From positions 81,023 to 145,022 of the forward strand of contig JAFSJF010000037.1 of the NCBI GenBank assembly GCA_017439405.1: a stretch of 64,000 nucleotides of DNA. Reading direction: 5' to 3'. Below the pieces are notes generated by a model. It saw only the letters and a program-made list of their open reading frames with translations. It searched no databases and was not told where the DNA came from. The stretch is from Bacteroidales bacterium (GTDB lineage: Bacteria; Bacteroidota; Bacteroidia; Bacteroidales; F082). Positions 19,125-28,284 of this stretch are shown piece after piece. Position numbers and translations under genes: made by a program. The stretch's first letter is position 1. The number at the start of each line of letters is the position of its first letter.

Positions 19125-19147
19125 CCAGCGAATTTGCAATTCGCTGG
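19125..19147. repeat. Palindrome CCAGCGAATT/AATTCGCTGG
   Basis: Perfect 10-bp arms with loop TGC between two converging genes; followed by two near-repeats of CACGAATTTCCACGAATA (19181-19215). No T-run, so a repeat rather than a clear terminator. Confidence 0.75.
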
Positions 19148-19221
19148 TGCCGAGTAGGGGGATTTGCAATCTGTTGAAAAACACGAATTTCCACGAATAT
19201 ACCACGAATTTCCATAAATAA

Positions 19222-21801
19222 TTACCTCGTCCCGACGACCGCTGCATTCTTGAACTGCTTCACCTTGCCATCGAAGTTGAATATCTCGGTGACGACGACG
19301 TAAACGCCAACGGGAACGCGGTTGCCGTTGTTGTCCAAGCCGTTCCAAATTGCGCTGCCCTCCTGCCCCACCAGCTCGCCTTTCACCAAATGGCGCACCA
19401 TCTGCCCAGCCACGTTGAAGATATAGGTGTTCATCGTGTAGCCCGCCTCGTCAAAATGATAATTGATGAAGCAGGCGTCGTCGTAGCCGTCTCCGTCGGG
19501 CGAGAACACGTCAGGGCTGATACTGATTTCGTCGGCGGAAGGCTCGGCGTTTTGCATCATCGAGTTGGGTTGCCCTGGCGTGCCGAAATGCACTCGCTCG
19601 GCGGCGGAATGCCAGTTGTCGGTCGCCATCGAAGGCTGCCCGAAGCTGACTCGCTCCAACGAAACGCCTTTGGTGACTTTGAGCAGCGGATAGTGCATCT
19701 TCTCGGAGAAACACATCTGGTCGATGGTTGTGCCGTCCTTGCCCATCAAAATGGCCGTTCCGCCTGCGTTGGCATAGCTCGGAAACGAGGCCATCTGAAC
19801 GTAATTGTCTGTCGGGCAGTCGTATTGCTGCCCTACGATTTCGCTGTCGGCGGAAAGAAGGACATAAGTCTGGGGCAGGAAAAGTCGGCTGTCTGCTGAA
19901 ACTTCTTTCAGGGTCGTATCGGCGGGATTGGGGAAGCTCTCCCTGACGACACCGAGCATCAAAGTGCTGAGGTTGAAGGTCTTGTCTGTCGGGTTGTAGA
20001 GTTCCACATAGTCCACGCCTGGCGAAATCGGGTCGAAAAGGATTTCGTTGATGAGGATTTCGCCTGCCGCAATCTCGTTCGGGATGCCGAAATGCACGCG
20101 GCTATCGGCACTGATGGGCGTACCAATGCAATTTTCCACACTGTTGATCATCAAGGTGTAAACAACCCCTTCCTCAAAGCTATGGTCGAACACCAGCTCC
20201 ACGAAGGTGGCATCCATGGGGTTGATGTTGGCCTCTTGCGGATGGCTGCCCAACTCGTCAACAAGGTAGCGTTGCGGCTCCGTCAGGCTCGCGGGGTTCA
20301 TCTGCTGGTCGAACCAAAGCTGCACGATGTAGTTGGAAAACATGCTGATACGTTCCACCATGGGTGCGGTGTTGTTCTCGCCGTTCACTGAGTTGAGCCG
20401 ACCTGGCGTGCCGCCCGAGGCATCCATTGAGGCGGTCCAGTTGGCGGCACCGGCGCAGGGGTTCTGTGGGTCGGTTTGCTCCACCGACCAACCGCCGTCT
20501 TTTTTGTCGGGGTCGTGATACCAAGTGTTGCTGAAGTTCACGCGCGAGATCAGGCGGCCTTCCTTGCTGTAGAGGTACATGGCCGAGGAAGTGTTGCCCA
20601 CCGAGAAGCTGCTGAAGCCGATGCAGTCGCCGTAATCTTTCAGTTCTTGAACCGCATCGCGATGACACAGAATAAGATAGCCGTGCGGCGGAAGAACGTG
20701 GCTGCCGAAGGTGTTGTCGTTAGAGCCGATTTGTATCTGCCAGTCTTTCAGGTCGATGCCGAACTCGGTGGTGTTGTAAAGTTCCACGTATTCCCATTCG
20801 GGCAAGCCAACAACAGGTGTCGGGTCGGCCATGATTTCGTTGATGACCACGTCGTATTCCAAGGCTTCATAGACCGAGAATGCCATTGTTGTTGGCTCCA
20901 TCGCGTTGTTCCATAGGTCTTTGATGTTGCTGACGGTCAAAGTATAGTTCACGCCGTTGCCGATTTCGCGCTCCAATTCCAGCACCACGATGACCAGATT
21001 ATCGCCAAAATCGACTAAAGCAGGCTGGCCCAAACCGTTGTCGATGAAATAGTTGGTGGGATTAAGTGCTGTCGTCTCATCAAGAGCCTCATCGAACGAC
21101 AATTGCAGATGGGTCAGGTCGAGCACCTCGCAAGACAGAAGTTGGGGTGGGTCGTGGTCGACGATGCGCGGCCCGACATAGACATCATCGAAATACACTT
21201 TCTTGGCATTGCTGGCCGTGAAAGAGGAATGAAGGCCAAAGAAACCACCTCTACCGTAGGTGTCGTCAACACCTTGTGCCTCAATGACATAAATACCGGA
21301 ATTGTCATGGCAAGTCTGAAGTTTCCAGTTGCCCTCGCGGTCGCAGTTCACCTTGACGGCCACTGCAAACGATGACGCGATGGCTCCCTCAGCGCCGCGA
21401 AGAACGCTTTGCTGGCCGTCGGCACCCTTGCGGAACAGCTCGATGGCGTCGCTGCTGCCGCCTTCGCCGAAGCGCAGGAAATAGCCTTGCACAGCTTGCG
21501 ACAAATCGGCATTGTCGGCGCAGAGCCAAACATCCGTGAAGTTGTTTCCCGAGGGGCTGAAGGCCTCGCGAATCCAGAACTGCCATTCCATCGACTCAAA
21601 CTCCGCGAAAGGCACCGAAAGATAGGCCGTGCCCGCTTCCTCGGTGTTGAGTTGAAGCTGTAAGTTGCTGTTTATGATAAACTTGCCAACCGTTCCCGAC
21701 CAAGTGGGGTTTTGGGTGAAGTCGCCGTCGGCGAAGTCGTCCGTCACTTGCGCGAGGAGCGACAAAGGGAGCAGCAGCAGGAAAAGGAGGAGTTTTTTCA
21801 T
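19222..21801 (-). CDS. Exported lamin-tail-domain protein with gliding/T9SS-type C-terminus
   Basis: 859 residues with signal peptide MKKLLLFLLLLPLSLLAQ. N-terminal beta-sandwich (DDFADGDFTQNPTWSG, about 20-200), then Ig-like units of the SbsA type, a lamin tail domain (VVINEIMADPTPVVGLPEWEYVELYN, about 310-430) and a second one (GEILINEILFDPISPGVDYVELYN, about 580-690). The C-terminus (about 770-859; SPDVFSPDGDGYDDACFINY to VKQFKNAAVVGTR) is of the gliding motility-associated/FlgD-Ig type that serves as a type B T9SS signal. Lamin tail domains in bacteria occur in secreted nucleases and adhesins; no catalytic domain is seen here. Own promoter (TAATTTTG, minus strand). Confidence 0.87.
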   Translation of the reverse strand: MKKLLLFLLLLPLSLLAQVTDDFADGDFTQNPTWSGTVGKFIINSNLQLQLNTEEAGTAYLSVPFAEFESMEWQFWIREAFSPSGNNFTDVWLCADNADLSQAVQGYFLRFGEGGSSDAIELFRKGADGQQSVLRGAEGAIASSFAVAVKVNCDREGNWKLQTCHDNSGIYVIEAQGVDDTYGRGGFFGLHSSFTASNAKKVYFDDVYVGPRIVDHDPPQLLSCEVLDLTHLQLSFDEALDETTALNPTNYFIDNGLGQPALVDFGDNLVIVVLELEREIGNGVNYTLTVSNIKDLWNNAMEPTTMAFSVYEALEYDVVINEIMADPTPVVGLPEWEYVELYNTTEFGIDLKDWQIQIGSNDNTFGSHVLPPHGYLILCHRDAVQELKDYGDCIGFSSFSVGNTSSAMYLYSKEGRLISRVNFSNTWYHDPDKKDGGWSVEQTDPQNPCAGAANWTASMDASGGTPGRLNSVNGENNTAPMVERISMFSNYIVQLWFDQQMNPASLTEPQRYLVDELGSHPQEANINPMDATFVELVFDHSFEEGVVYTLMINSVENCIGTPISADSRVHFGIPNEIAAGEILINEILFDPISPGVDYVELYNPTDKTFNLSTLMLGVVRESFPNPADTTLKEVSADSRLFLPQTYVLLSADSEIVGQQYDCPTDNYVQMASFPSYANAGGTAILMGKDGTTIDQMCFSEKMHYPLLKVTKGVSLERVSFGQPSMATDNWHSAAERVHFGTPGQPNSMMQNAEPSADEISISPDVFSPDGDGYDDACFINYHFDEAGYTMNTYIFNVAGQMVRHLVKGELVGQEGSAIWNGLDNNGNRVPVGVYVVVTEIFNFDGKVKQFKNAAVVGTR

Positions 21802-21823
21802 ATTGTAGGGATTTGGACGACTG

Positions 21824-21831
21824 CAAAATTA
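21824..21831 (-). promoter_or_regulatory. -7 promoter box for lamin-tail gene
   Basis: TAATTTTG on the minus strand, 22 bases before the ATG at 21801. Confidence 0.55.
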
Positions 21832-21872
21832 CAAATTTTCACCAAGCTTGCTAAAACTTATGGTTTTTTCCC

Positions 21873-21880
21873 TAAATTTG
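21873..21880 (+). promoter_or_regulatory. -7 promoter box P1
   Basis: TAAATTTG matches TAnnTTTG. Followed by an AC-rich leader and an 8-codon micro-ORF (21925-21951). Confidence 0.5.
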
Positions 21881-22043
21881 CCCCGAAATAAACCACCCAA
21901 AGTCTAATCAAACAAAAAACAACTATGACAACAGCGCAACAGGCGCAATGACGGATGCGAACCGCTGACTTCATTGTTTTCCCATCCCGCAAGCATTTTG
22001 ACGAAAAAACTTTGTTTTCTTCTCGCTCCAAAGAAAAATACCC

Positions 22044-22051
22044 TATATTTG
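22044..22051 (+). promoter_or_regulatory. -7 promoter box P2 for the 1935-residue protein gene
   Basis: TATATTTG matches TAnnTTTG. It implies a 5' leader of about 315 nt. The micro-ORF that follows is only ATG ACA TAA (22094-22102). Confidence 0.55.
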
Positions 22052-22153
22052 CACCCGATAATTCAACCCAAATCATCACTAAACAAACCGCGTATGACAT
22101 AACCCTCCCGACTCCGAAACAATTGAAGATATAGCGTTTGCTTAAAGGCTTGT

Positions 22154-22310
22154 GTTTTAGAGAACTTCCACATATTTGAAACACTACAGGCGATAAGCCG
22201 ATGCCTATGTGTTTTTGCACATAGGTTTCACTGAAATAGTTGTAGTGTTTAGGCTGTGGAAGGCCCTCTAAAACCGACTAGAGAAAGACAAAGTGAGCCT
22301 ATGTTTTTTT
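22154..22310 (+). ncRNA. Structured leader RNA with alternative terminator-like hairpin
   Basis: Four nested perfect stems make a rod: 22154-22162 with 22266-22274 (9 bp), 22165-22172 with 22255-22262 (8 bp), 22179-22187 with 22242-22250 (9 bp), and 22204-22211 with 22218-22225 (8 bp, 6-base loop), the last two separated by a 16/16 internal loop. A competing 12-bp helix with one bulged base pairs 22220-22232 with 22292-22303 and is followed at once by seven Ts (22304-22310). A small hairpin 22266-22270/22279-22283 also competes with the outer stem. This fits a cis-regulatory attenuator or a stand-alone small RNA with its terminator. It matches no family that I recognise. Confidence 0.6.
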
Positions 22311-22374
22311 GTTGCCCGCCAAGGGGATGAGGATAAAAAAGAGCGAAAACACAAACTTTTAAATACCTAAACCT

Positions 22375-25300
22375 ATGAACAAGAAGATTTTACTTCGGAA
22401 AAGGCTGAAGCGAGCCGCCTTGCTCGTCCTGCTGCTGATGGCAGGATTGGGCCAATCACTCGCGCAGGAATACCATTATGATTGGGATCCCAGTGCTTAT
22501 GCAACCATGATGTCCATTACGGGCGTTGTCCAAATCGAAGGCGTAGAGCAATTCTCTACGGATTTGGAAATCGGTGCTTTCTGCGGCGACGAGTGCCGTG
22601 GACGCGAAAGAGCCAACGATGTGTTCTTTGCAATGCTTAACCACTACTACGTGTTCATGACCATCGGGGGCGACAACGGCGACCAACTCACCTTCCGCCT
22701 TTACGATCATGCCCTTGGGGAAGAAGTTAACGTGACCTGCTCCAATATGACTTTTGTAGTCGATGGGACGATTGGAGACCCCGGTAGTCCTTATGTGTTC
22801 GATTTCGTAGATGAAACCACCCAAACCACCCAATTCGTCCAAGGCTGGAACTGGTGGTCGTCATACATAGAGATGGGCAACAATGGCTTTGCCATGCTCC
22901 AAGAGGGTCTTGGCACTAATGGCCAGATGATTAAGTCGATGAGCAACGGCTATGCGTCGTATTTGTCGGGTTTCGGTTGGTATGGCTCGCATACCAGCAT
23001 CAACAACGAAAGCACCTACCAAATTCGCACCAACGCGGCCTGCACCGTAGAGATGACGGGCACTGCCGCCAACCCGGAAGACCATCCAATTTCGCTGACT
23101 CCAGGCTGGAACTGGATAGGCTTCCCATCGCCTTACGCGATGAGCGTCGACGAGGCATTCTCGAATTTCACGCCTTCAAACAATGACATGATTAAGGCAC
23201 AGGAGTGTTTTGCCTTCTACTACACTGGCTACGGCTGGATGGGAACGCTTAAGACGATTGAGCCTGGCATGGGCTTGTTGTACAAGTCGAACAGTGCCAA
23301 TAGTATTACGTTTGCCTATCCCACTCTTAATGAACCGTCGTCGGGTGGGGAAAACATCACCGCCGCCACGAACCACTGGGTGCCGAACATGCACCTTTAT
23401 GAAAGCAACATGATTGTCACGGGCGTGGTGAACTTGAACAGCGAAGAACTCCAATCCGACCAATACGAGGTGGGTGCTTTCGTGGATGGCGAATGCCGTG
23501 GAAGCGCCAGGCCGATGTACGTTGAGGCTTTGGACCAGTATGTGGTCTTCCTGACTATCGCAGGTGGCTATGACAATAACGGTAACGAAGTGATTTTCAA
23601 GCTGTATGACTATGAGAACGATGCGGAATTTACGATGAACGAAAGCTTGTCGTTTGAGGTGAATGGCGTCGTCGGTCTTCCTTCTGATGATGCGTATGAG
23701 TTTGGCTTCAGCAGCATAGTGGATATCACTTGCTGGGCGGATCCTTATGAAGGTGGCACTGTCACTGGCGCAGGTTCATATGCCATTGGATCGACCTGCA
23801 CCCTCACTGCCACAGCTGCCAACGCTGGTTATGAATTCCTATATTGGGCCGATGCGGATGGCAACTTTATTGATGTAGAAAATCCGTACACCTTCACCGT
23901 AACTGAGGATGCCGTTTTCGTGGCTGTCTTTTCCGCCAACATTTATTTCATCACGGCTATTGCCAGTCCCTCTTCAGGCGGCACTGTTACTGGCACAGGA
24001 AGTTACACTTACGGACAACTATGCACCTTAGTTGCCACACCAGACACAGGCTTCCACTTCGTCAACTGGACGAAAAACGGCACGGTGGTCTCCACCGAGC
24101 TGGTTTACACCTTCACGGTCACTGAGAATTGCGATTTGGTGGCGCAGTTTGAGGAGTCAATTATTACCCAAACTACAGACTTCACCCAGGGCTGGAACTG
24201 GTGGAGCACCTATGTCGAGGCTGATGATTTGTTCGACCAACTGAAGACCGGCCTTGGCGACAACGCACAGCAAATCAAGTCGAGCACCTCGTTTGTCAAC
24301 TATTTCAGTGGTATGTGGATAGGCGGCCTGAACAGCATCAACAACGAGTCGTGCTACCTCATCAACGCCAACAATGCCTGCACGTTTGAGATGGCGGGCA
24401 ATCAAGCCATGCCATCCAACCACCCCATCACCATCAACCCGAACTGGAACTGGATTGGCTATCCTTCGGCTTACGAAATGAGCACCGTAGATGCTTTGTC
24501 AAATTTCACGCCTTCAAATGGTGATGTCATCAAAGGGCAGGAGTGCTTTGCTGTTTACAATGCTGGAATGTGGCTTGGCACCTTGAATACGCTTGAGCCA
24601 GGCATGGGACTGATGTACAAGTCGAACAGTGGCCAAAGCATTACAATGGTCTATGCAGAAGGTGAAGGAGGGGGAGACCCGAACATCACGGCAGAGAACA
24701 ACCACTGGGTGCCGAACTACCACGCCTATGAATACAATATGAACGTTGTGGGCATTATGACCTTGGACGGCATGGAACTCCAATCCGACCAGTACGAGGT
24801 GGGCGCGTTCGTCGGCGACGAATGCCGTGGCAGCGTCAAGCCCATCTATGTTGATGCCTTGGACCAATATGTGGTGTTCTTGACTATTGCAGGTGGCAAT
24901 GACAATAACGGTGACGAAGTGACCTTCAAACTGTATGACTATGAGAACGATGCGGAATTTACGATGAATGAAACTTTGTCCTTTGAGGTGAATGGCATCG
25001 TCGGTCTTCCTTCTGATGATGCGTATGAGTTTGAATTTAGCAGCATAGTGGATATCACTTGCACGGTTTATCCCGGTGAAGATGCTGGTACCGTCACAGG
25101 AACAGGGAGTTATACGGTGGGTGAGACTTGCACCCTTACCGCAACGGCCAACGAGGGTTATCACTTTGCCAGTTGGGTGCTTGATGACGAAGTGGTCTCC
25201 ACTGCTGAAACCTACTCTTTCACTGTGACAGAAGATGCCGACTATGTGGCCAACTTCGAGCTGAATGTTTATGAAATCACCGCCTCGGCGAACCCAGAAG

Positions 25301-28182
25301 GAGCTACTTCGTACTTCTATGTTGATTCCCCTGATAACGGTTATTATTGGGATTCTTGGGAAGGTTCGGCTATCAGCGGAGTATATGGCAGTTATTTTGC
25401 AATTGAAGCAATTATAGATTGGGAATGGTATGAAATGGGCTATCGTTTCATCAACTGGACGAAAGACGGCGAGGTGGTGTCGGAAGATCAATGGTATGAG
25501 TTCACCGTCACGGAATCGGCGCATTATGTGGCCAACTTCGAGCGGATTGTCTTCGATATAACCCTCAACACCGAACCAGCCGAAGGGGGCTATGCCTGGG
25601 TAGCAGGATCTGTCCAGTTGGGAGAGGAATGCTACCTGTGGGCGGTGGCGTATACCGGCTACGCCTTCGAGAACTGGACGGAGAACGGCGAGGTGGTCTC
25701 GACCGACAACCCGTATGTCTTCACCGTTACAGGCGATCGCGAGCTTGTGGCCCACTTTGTCCTTACGCCGCTCAGCATCACAGCTACGCCCAACTTCGAC
25801 GAACGAGGCACAGTGAGCGGTGCGGGCGAGTATTACCTCTACGACACCGTCACCCTGACGGCCACGCCCAACGAAGGCCACCGCTTCGTGCATTGGGTGA
25901 ATTGGATGGGAGACGGCTATGAGGTATCGGCGGAGCCTACCTACAGCTTCACGGTGAACGGGCCGAGGGACTTGGTGGCCGTGTTCACGGCGCACGAGGA
26001 CGACATCATCGTCTTTGCCGACCTGAATGTGAAGGACATCTGCGTCGCCAATTGGGACACCGACGGCGACTTTGAAATCACCTACGACGAAGCCGCTGCC
26101 GTGACAGACTTGGGGAATGCCTTCCAATCCACGGAAATCACCACGTTTGACGAGTTGCAATACTTCACGGGACTGACCTATATTGGAGGAAATGCCTTCA
26201 GTGGCTGCACAGGCCTCACTTCCATCACCTTCCCGGAGACCCTGACCACGATTGGTGCCGAGGCGTTCCGTGGTTGCAGCGCATTGCGCGGCGCAATCAC
26301 GCTGCCCGAATCGCTGGAGTCGGTAGGTGGCTACGCCTTCTACGGCTGCGACGAAATCACCACCGTCAACTACAACGCCATCAACTGCGCGGAGGTGGGC
26401 AACGCCGGCCAGCCGGCCTTCTACGACTGCGCCTCGCTCGCCCATATTAATATAGGTGAGAACGTGCAGAGCATACCCAACTACGCCTTCAAGCGTTGCT
26501 CGACGGTGGAAGACATCAGCTCAGCCGCTGTGGTGCCGCCTACCATCGGTGCCAGCACCTTCGCCACCGTGTCGCGTAGCATCCCTGTCAGCGTGCCTTA
26601 CGGCTCGGGAGAGGCTTATCGCAGCGCACCGTATTGGGAGGAGTTCTTCAACATCACCGAGGACTACTCGCCCTCGCAGTACACCTGCCATTATAATGTG
26701 GACATCCACCAGTTTGAGCAAAGCATGACCGCCGTGGGCGTCATTCAAATCGACGGCGTGGAGCAAGCTACTGACGCCCTCGAAATCGGCGCCTTTGTCG
26801 GCGACGAGTGCCGTGGCCGCCAGCTGCTGGCCTACTATCCGCAAGTGGACCGCTACCTCGTGTTCCTCACCCTCTACGGCGAGGACGGCGACGAGTTCAG
26901 CTTCCGCCTCTACGACCACGAGGTCGGCATGGAAAGCGCCAAGGGCTGCACCACCCACCTAACCTTCGTAGCAAACGATGTTATCGGCACCTTGACCAAT
27001 CCCCATCCGTTCAACTTCGTGGACATGCAGCAGACGCAACTCGCCGCCGGATGGAACTGGTGGAGCGCCTACGTCGAGCTTGAAGGCATCGACGGCCTCG
27101 GAATGCTGGAGGAAAGCCTCGGCACCAATGGCGAGATGGTGAAGTCGCAAAGCGACGGCTACAGCTCCTACCTTGAAGGCACGGGCTGGTACGGCTCGCT
27201 CACGGCCATCAACAACGAGAGCACCTATCTCGTTAAAGTGGCCGAGGACTGCGAAGTGAGCCTTGAGGCCGCTTTCGCCAACCCCGCCGACCACCCCGTC
27301 ACGCTCAGCAATGGCTGGAACTGGATGGGCTATCCTACCGCCACGGCGATGAACCTCAGCACGGCTCTGGACGGCTTCGAAGCCTCCGACGACGACCTGC
27401 TGAAGGCACAAGAGGGCTTCGCGATGTATTACACCGGCTTGGGCTGGATTGGCTCGCTGCGCACCCTCATGCCCGGCATGGGCCTGATGTACAAGTCGAA
27501 CAACGGCCAAAGCGTCACCTTTACCTATCCCACCGCCACGCGTCAGGAGGGAACGGACGAAAATATCACGATTCAAGCCAACTATTGGGCCACCAACGCC
27601 AAAGCCTATCCTCACAACATGAACATCGTGGCCGTCGTCGAGCTTGACGGCGAGGAGCTCCAGGGCGAGAACTACGAGATAGCCGCCTTCGCCAACGGCG
27701 AGGTGCGCGGCAGCGCGAGACTGCTCTACATCGAACCGCTGAACCGTTACCTGGCCTTCCTGACCGTGGCCGGCGACGAAGCCACCGAACTGCATTTCGG
27801 CCTCTACAACGCCGAAACCGGCACTGTAGAGAGGCAATGCCTTGCGTCTCTCCAATACGAAACCAATGCCATCGTCGGCAGCCTCACCGAGCCTTACGTC
27901 GTCAGTTTCCGTGGCACTACGGGCGTGGACGAGTTTGGCAGCCGCATCAGCATGTATCCTAACCCCGTGGCCAGCGGACAAACCGTCAGCATCAACCTGC
28001 CCGCCGACAACATGGGCAAGGTCACTGTTGAGGTGGTCAATGCTCTGGGTGCAGTACTCTCGTCGGAGACCATGTCGGCATCGTCCGTCACGATCAAGGT
28101 TCCCGAGACGGCTGGTGTCTATATGCTGCGCATCAGTTCGGAAGACAATGGAATCTGCTTCAAGAAGCTGGTTGTCAGATAA
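22375..28182 (+). CDS. 1935-residue T9SS-sorted modular surface protein with LRR
   Basis: Signal peptide about 1-30 (basic n-region, ends QSLAQ). Five copies of a GAF-x-x-x-ECRG module (module A; about 30-145, 340-450, 785-895, 1440-1550, 1735-1850), three copies of a Trp-rich GWNWWS module (module B; about 155-315, 605-770, 1560-1725), about six InlB-type B repeats (about 450-600 and 897-1200), a BspA-type LRR_5 block (about 1235-1400; IGGNAFSGCTGLTSITFP) and a T9SS type A sorting domain (about 1855-1935; ISMYPNPVASGQ to CFKKLVVR). InlB and BspA repeats are adhesion modules, so a surface adhesin is likely. Preceded by the structured leader; 102 bases before a shorter paralogue. A degenerate in-frame palindrome lies at 27826-27853. 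Confidence 0.9.
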   Translation: MNKKILLRKRLKRAALLVLLLMAGLGQSLAQEYHYDWDPSAYATMMSITGVVQIEGVEQFSTDLEIGAFCGDECRGRERANDVFFAMLNHYYVFMTIGGDNGDQLTFRLYDHALGEEVNVTCSNMTFVVDGTIGDPGSPYVFDFVDETTQTTQFVQGWNWWSSYIEMGNNGFAMLQEGLGTNGQMIKSMSNGYASYLSGFGWYGSHTSINNESTYQIRTNAACTVEMTGTAANPEDHPISLTPGWNWIGFPSPYAMSVDEAFSNFTPSNNDMIKAQECFAFYYTGYGWMGTLKTIEPGMGLLYKSNSANSITFAYPTLNEPSSGGENITAATNHWVPNMHLYESNMIVTGVVNLNSEELQSDQYEVGAFVDGECRGSARPMYVEALDQYVVFLTIAGGYDNNGNEVIFKLYDYENDAEFTMNESLSFEVNGVVGLPSDDAYEFGFSSIVDITCWADPYEGGTVTGAGSYAIGSTCTLTATAANAGYEFLYWADADGNFIDVENPYTFTVTEDAVFVAVFSANIYFITAIASPSSGGTVTGTGSYTYGQLCTLVATPDTGFHFVNWTKNGTVVSTELVYTFTVTENCDLVAQFEESIITQTTDFTQGWNWWSTYVEADDLFDQLKTGLGDNAQQIKSSTSFVNYFSGMWIGGLNSINNESCYLINANNACTFEMAGNQAMPSNHPITINPNWNWIGYPSAYEMSTVDALSNFTPSNGDVIKGQECFAVYNAGMWLGTLNTLEPGMGLMYKSNSGQSITMVYAEGEGGGDPNITAENNHWVPNYHAYEYNMNVVGIMTLDGMELQSDQYEVGAFVGDECRGSVKPIYVDALDQYVVFLTIAGGNDNNGDEVTFKLYDYENDAEFTMNETLSFEVNGIVGLPSDDAYEFEFSSIVDITCTVYPGEDAGTVTGTGSYTVGETCTLTATANEGYHFASWVLDDEVVSTAETYSFTVTEDADYVANFELNVYEITASANPEGATSYFYVDSPDNGYYWDSWEGSAISGVYGSYFAIEAIIDWEWYEMGYRFINWTKDGEVVSEDQWYEFTVTESAHYVANFERIVFDITLNTEPAEGGYAWVAGSVQLGEECYLWAVAYTGYAFENWTENGEVVSTDNPYVFTVTGDRELVAHFVLTPLSITATPNFDERGTVSGAGEYYLYDTVTLTATPNEGHRFVHWVNWMGDGYEVSAEPTYSFTVNGPRDLVAVFTAHEDDIIVFADLNVKDICVANWDTDGDFEITYDEAAAVTDLGNAFQSTEITTFDELQYFTGLTYIGGNAFSGCTGLTSITFPETLTTIGAEAFRGCSALRGAITLPESLESVGGYAFYGCDEITTVNYNAINCAEVGNAGQPAFYDCASLAHINIGENVQSIPNYAFKRCSTVEDISSAAVVPPTIGASTFATVSRSIPVSVPYGSGEAYRSAPYWEEFFNITEDYSPSQYTCHYNVDIHQFEQSMTAVGVIQIDGVEQATDALEIGAFVGDECRGRQLLAYYPQVDRYLVFLTLYGEDGDEFSFRLYDHEVGMESAKGCTTHLTFVANDVIGTLTNPHPFNFVDMQQTQLAAGWNWWSAYVELEGIDGLGMLEESLGTNGEMVKSQSDGYSSYLEGTGWYGSLTAINNESTYLVKVAEDCEVSLEAAFANPADHPVTLSNGWNWMGYPTATAMNLSTALDGFEASDDDLLKAQEGFAMYYTGLGWIGSLRTLMPGMGLMYKSNNGQSVTFTYPTATRQEGTDENITIQANYWATNAKAYPHNMNIVAVVELDGEELQGENYEIAAFANGEVRGSARLLYIEPLNRYLAFLTVAGDEATELHFGLYNAETGTVERQCLASLQYETNAIVGSLTEPYVVSFRGTTGVDEFGSRISMYPNPVASGQTVSINLPADNMGKVTVEVVNALGAVLSSETMSASSVTIKVPETAGVYMLRISSEDNGICFKKLVVR
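27826..27853. repeat. Degenerate in-frame palindrome
   Basis: Same 28-base length, position in module A and reading phase as the elements at 11318 and 29707, but the arms have decayed; encodes VERQCLASL. Confidence 0.75.
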
Positions 28183-28205
28183 TTGGAAAAGCGTTTGTCG
28201 GCAAG

Positions 28206-28230
28206 GGGAACGGGGATTGCCCTCGTTCCC
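28206..28230. repeat. GGGAACG/CGTTCCC hairpin between T9SS genes
   Basis: 7-bp arms plus inner GGG/CCC pairing in the gap between two tandem T9SS genes. No T-run follows, so it may be an RNA processing or stability element rather than a terminator. Confidence 0.5.
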
Positions 28231-28284
28231 TCAGCCGGCAAGGGCTTGTGAATCATTGCAAAAACACCAAAACAGACAAGAGCA

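Larger units (their letters stand above)
21802..22374. other. 573-base intergenic region: duplicated promoters and structured leader
   Basis: Holds the minus-strand promoter of the lamin-tail gene, two diverged copies of a plus-strand promoter-leader-micro-ORF unit (from 21871 and 22042), a large potential RNA structure (22154-22274) and a T-run after an alternative hairpin (22304-22310). The start of the 1935-residue protein lies at 22375. No protein-coding gene beyond the micro-ORFs is supported. Confidence 0.75.

Noticed and set aside
21858-22220. Minus-strand 120-codon open frame in the 21.8-22.4 kb gap
   Set aside because: Overlaps promoters and the structured leader, uneven composition, no family and no start signal.
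22154-22274. GTTTTAGAG and CTCTAAAAC arms look like a type II CRISPR repeat/tracrRNA pair
   Set aside because: Each arm occurs once, there are no spacers and no cas genes; the arms are explained by the outer stem of the leader structure.
24514-26445. Long minus-strand open frame (643 codons) opposite the 1935-residue T9SS gene
   Set aside because: It is the complement of InlB, module and LRR repeats in the plus-strand gene, with Val/Gly/His-rich low-complexity translation and no promoter or homology.
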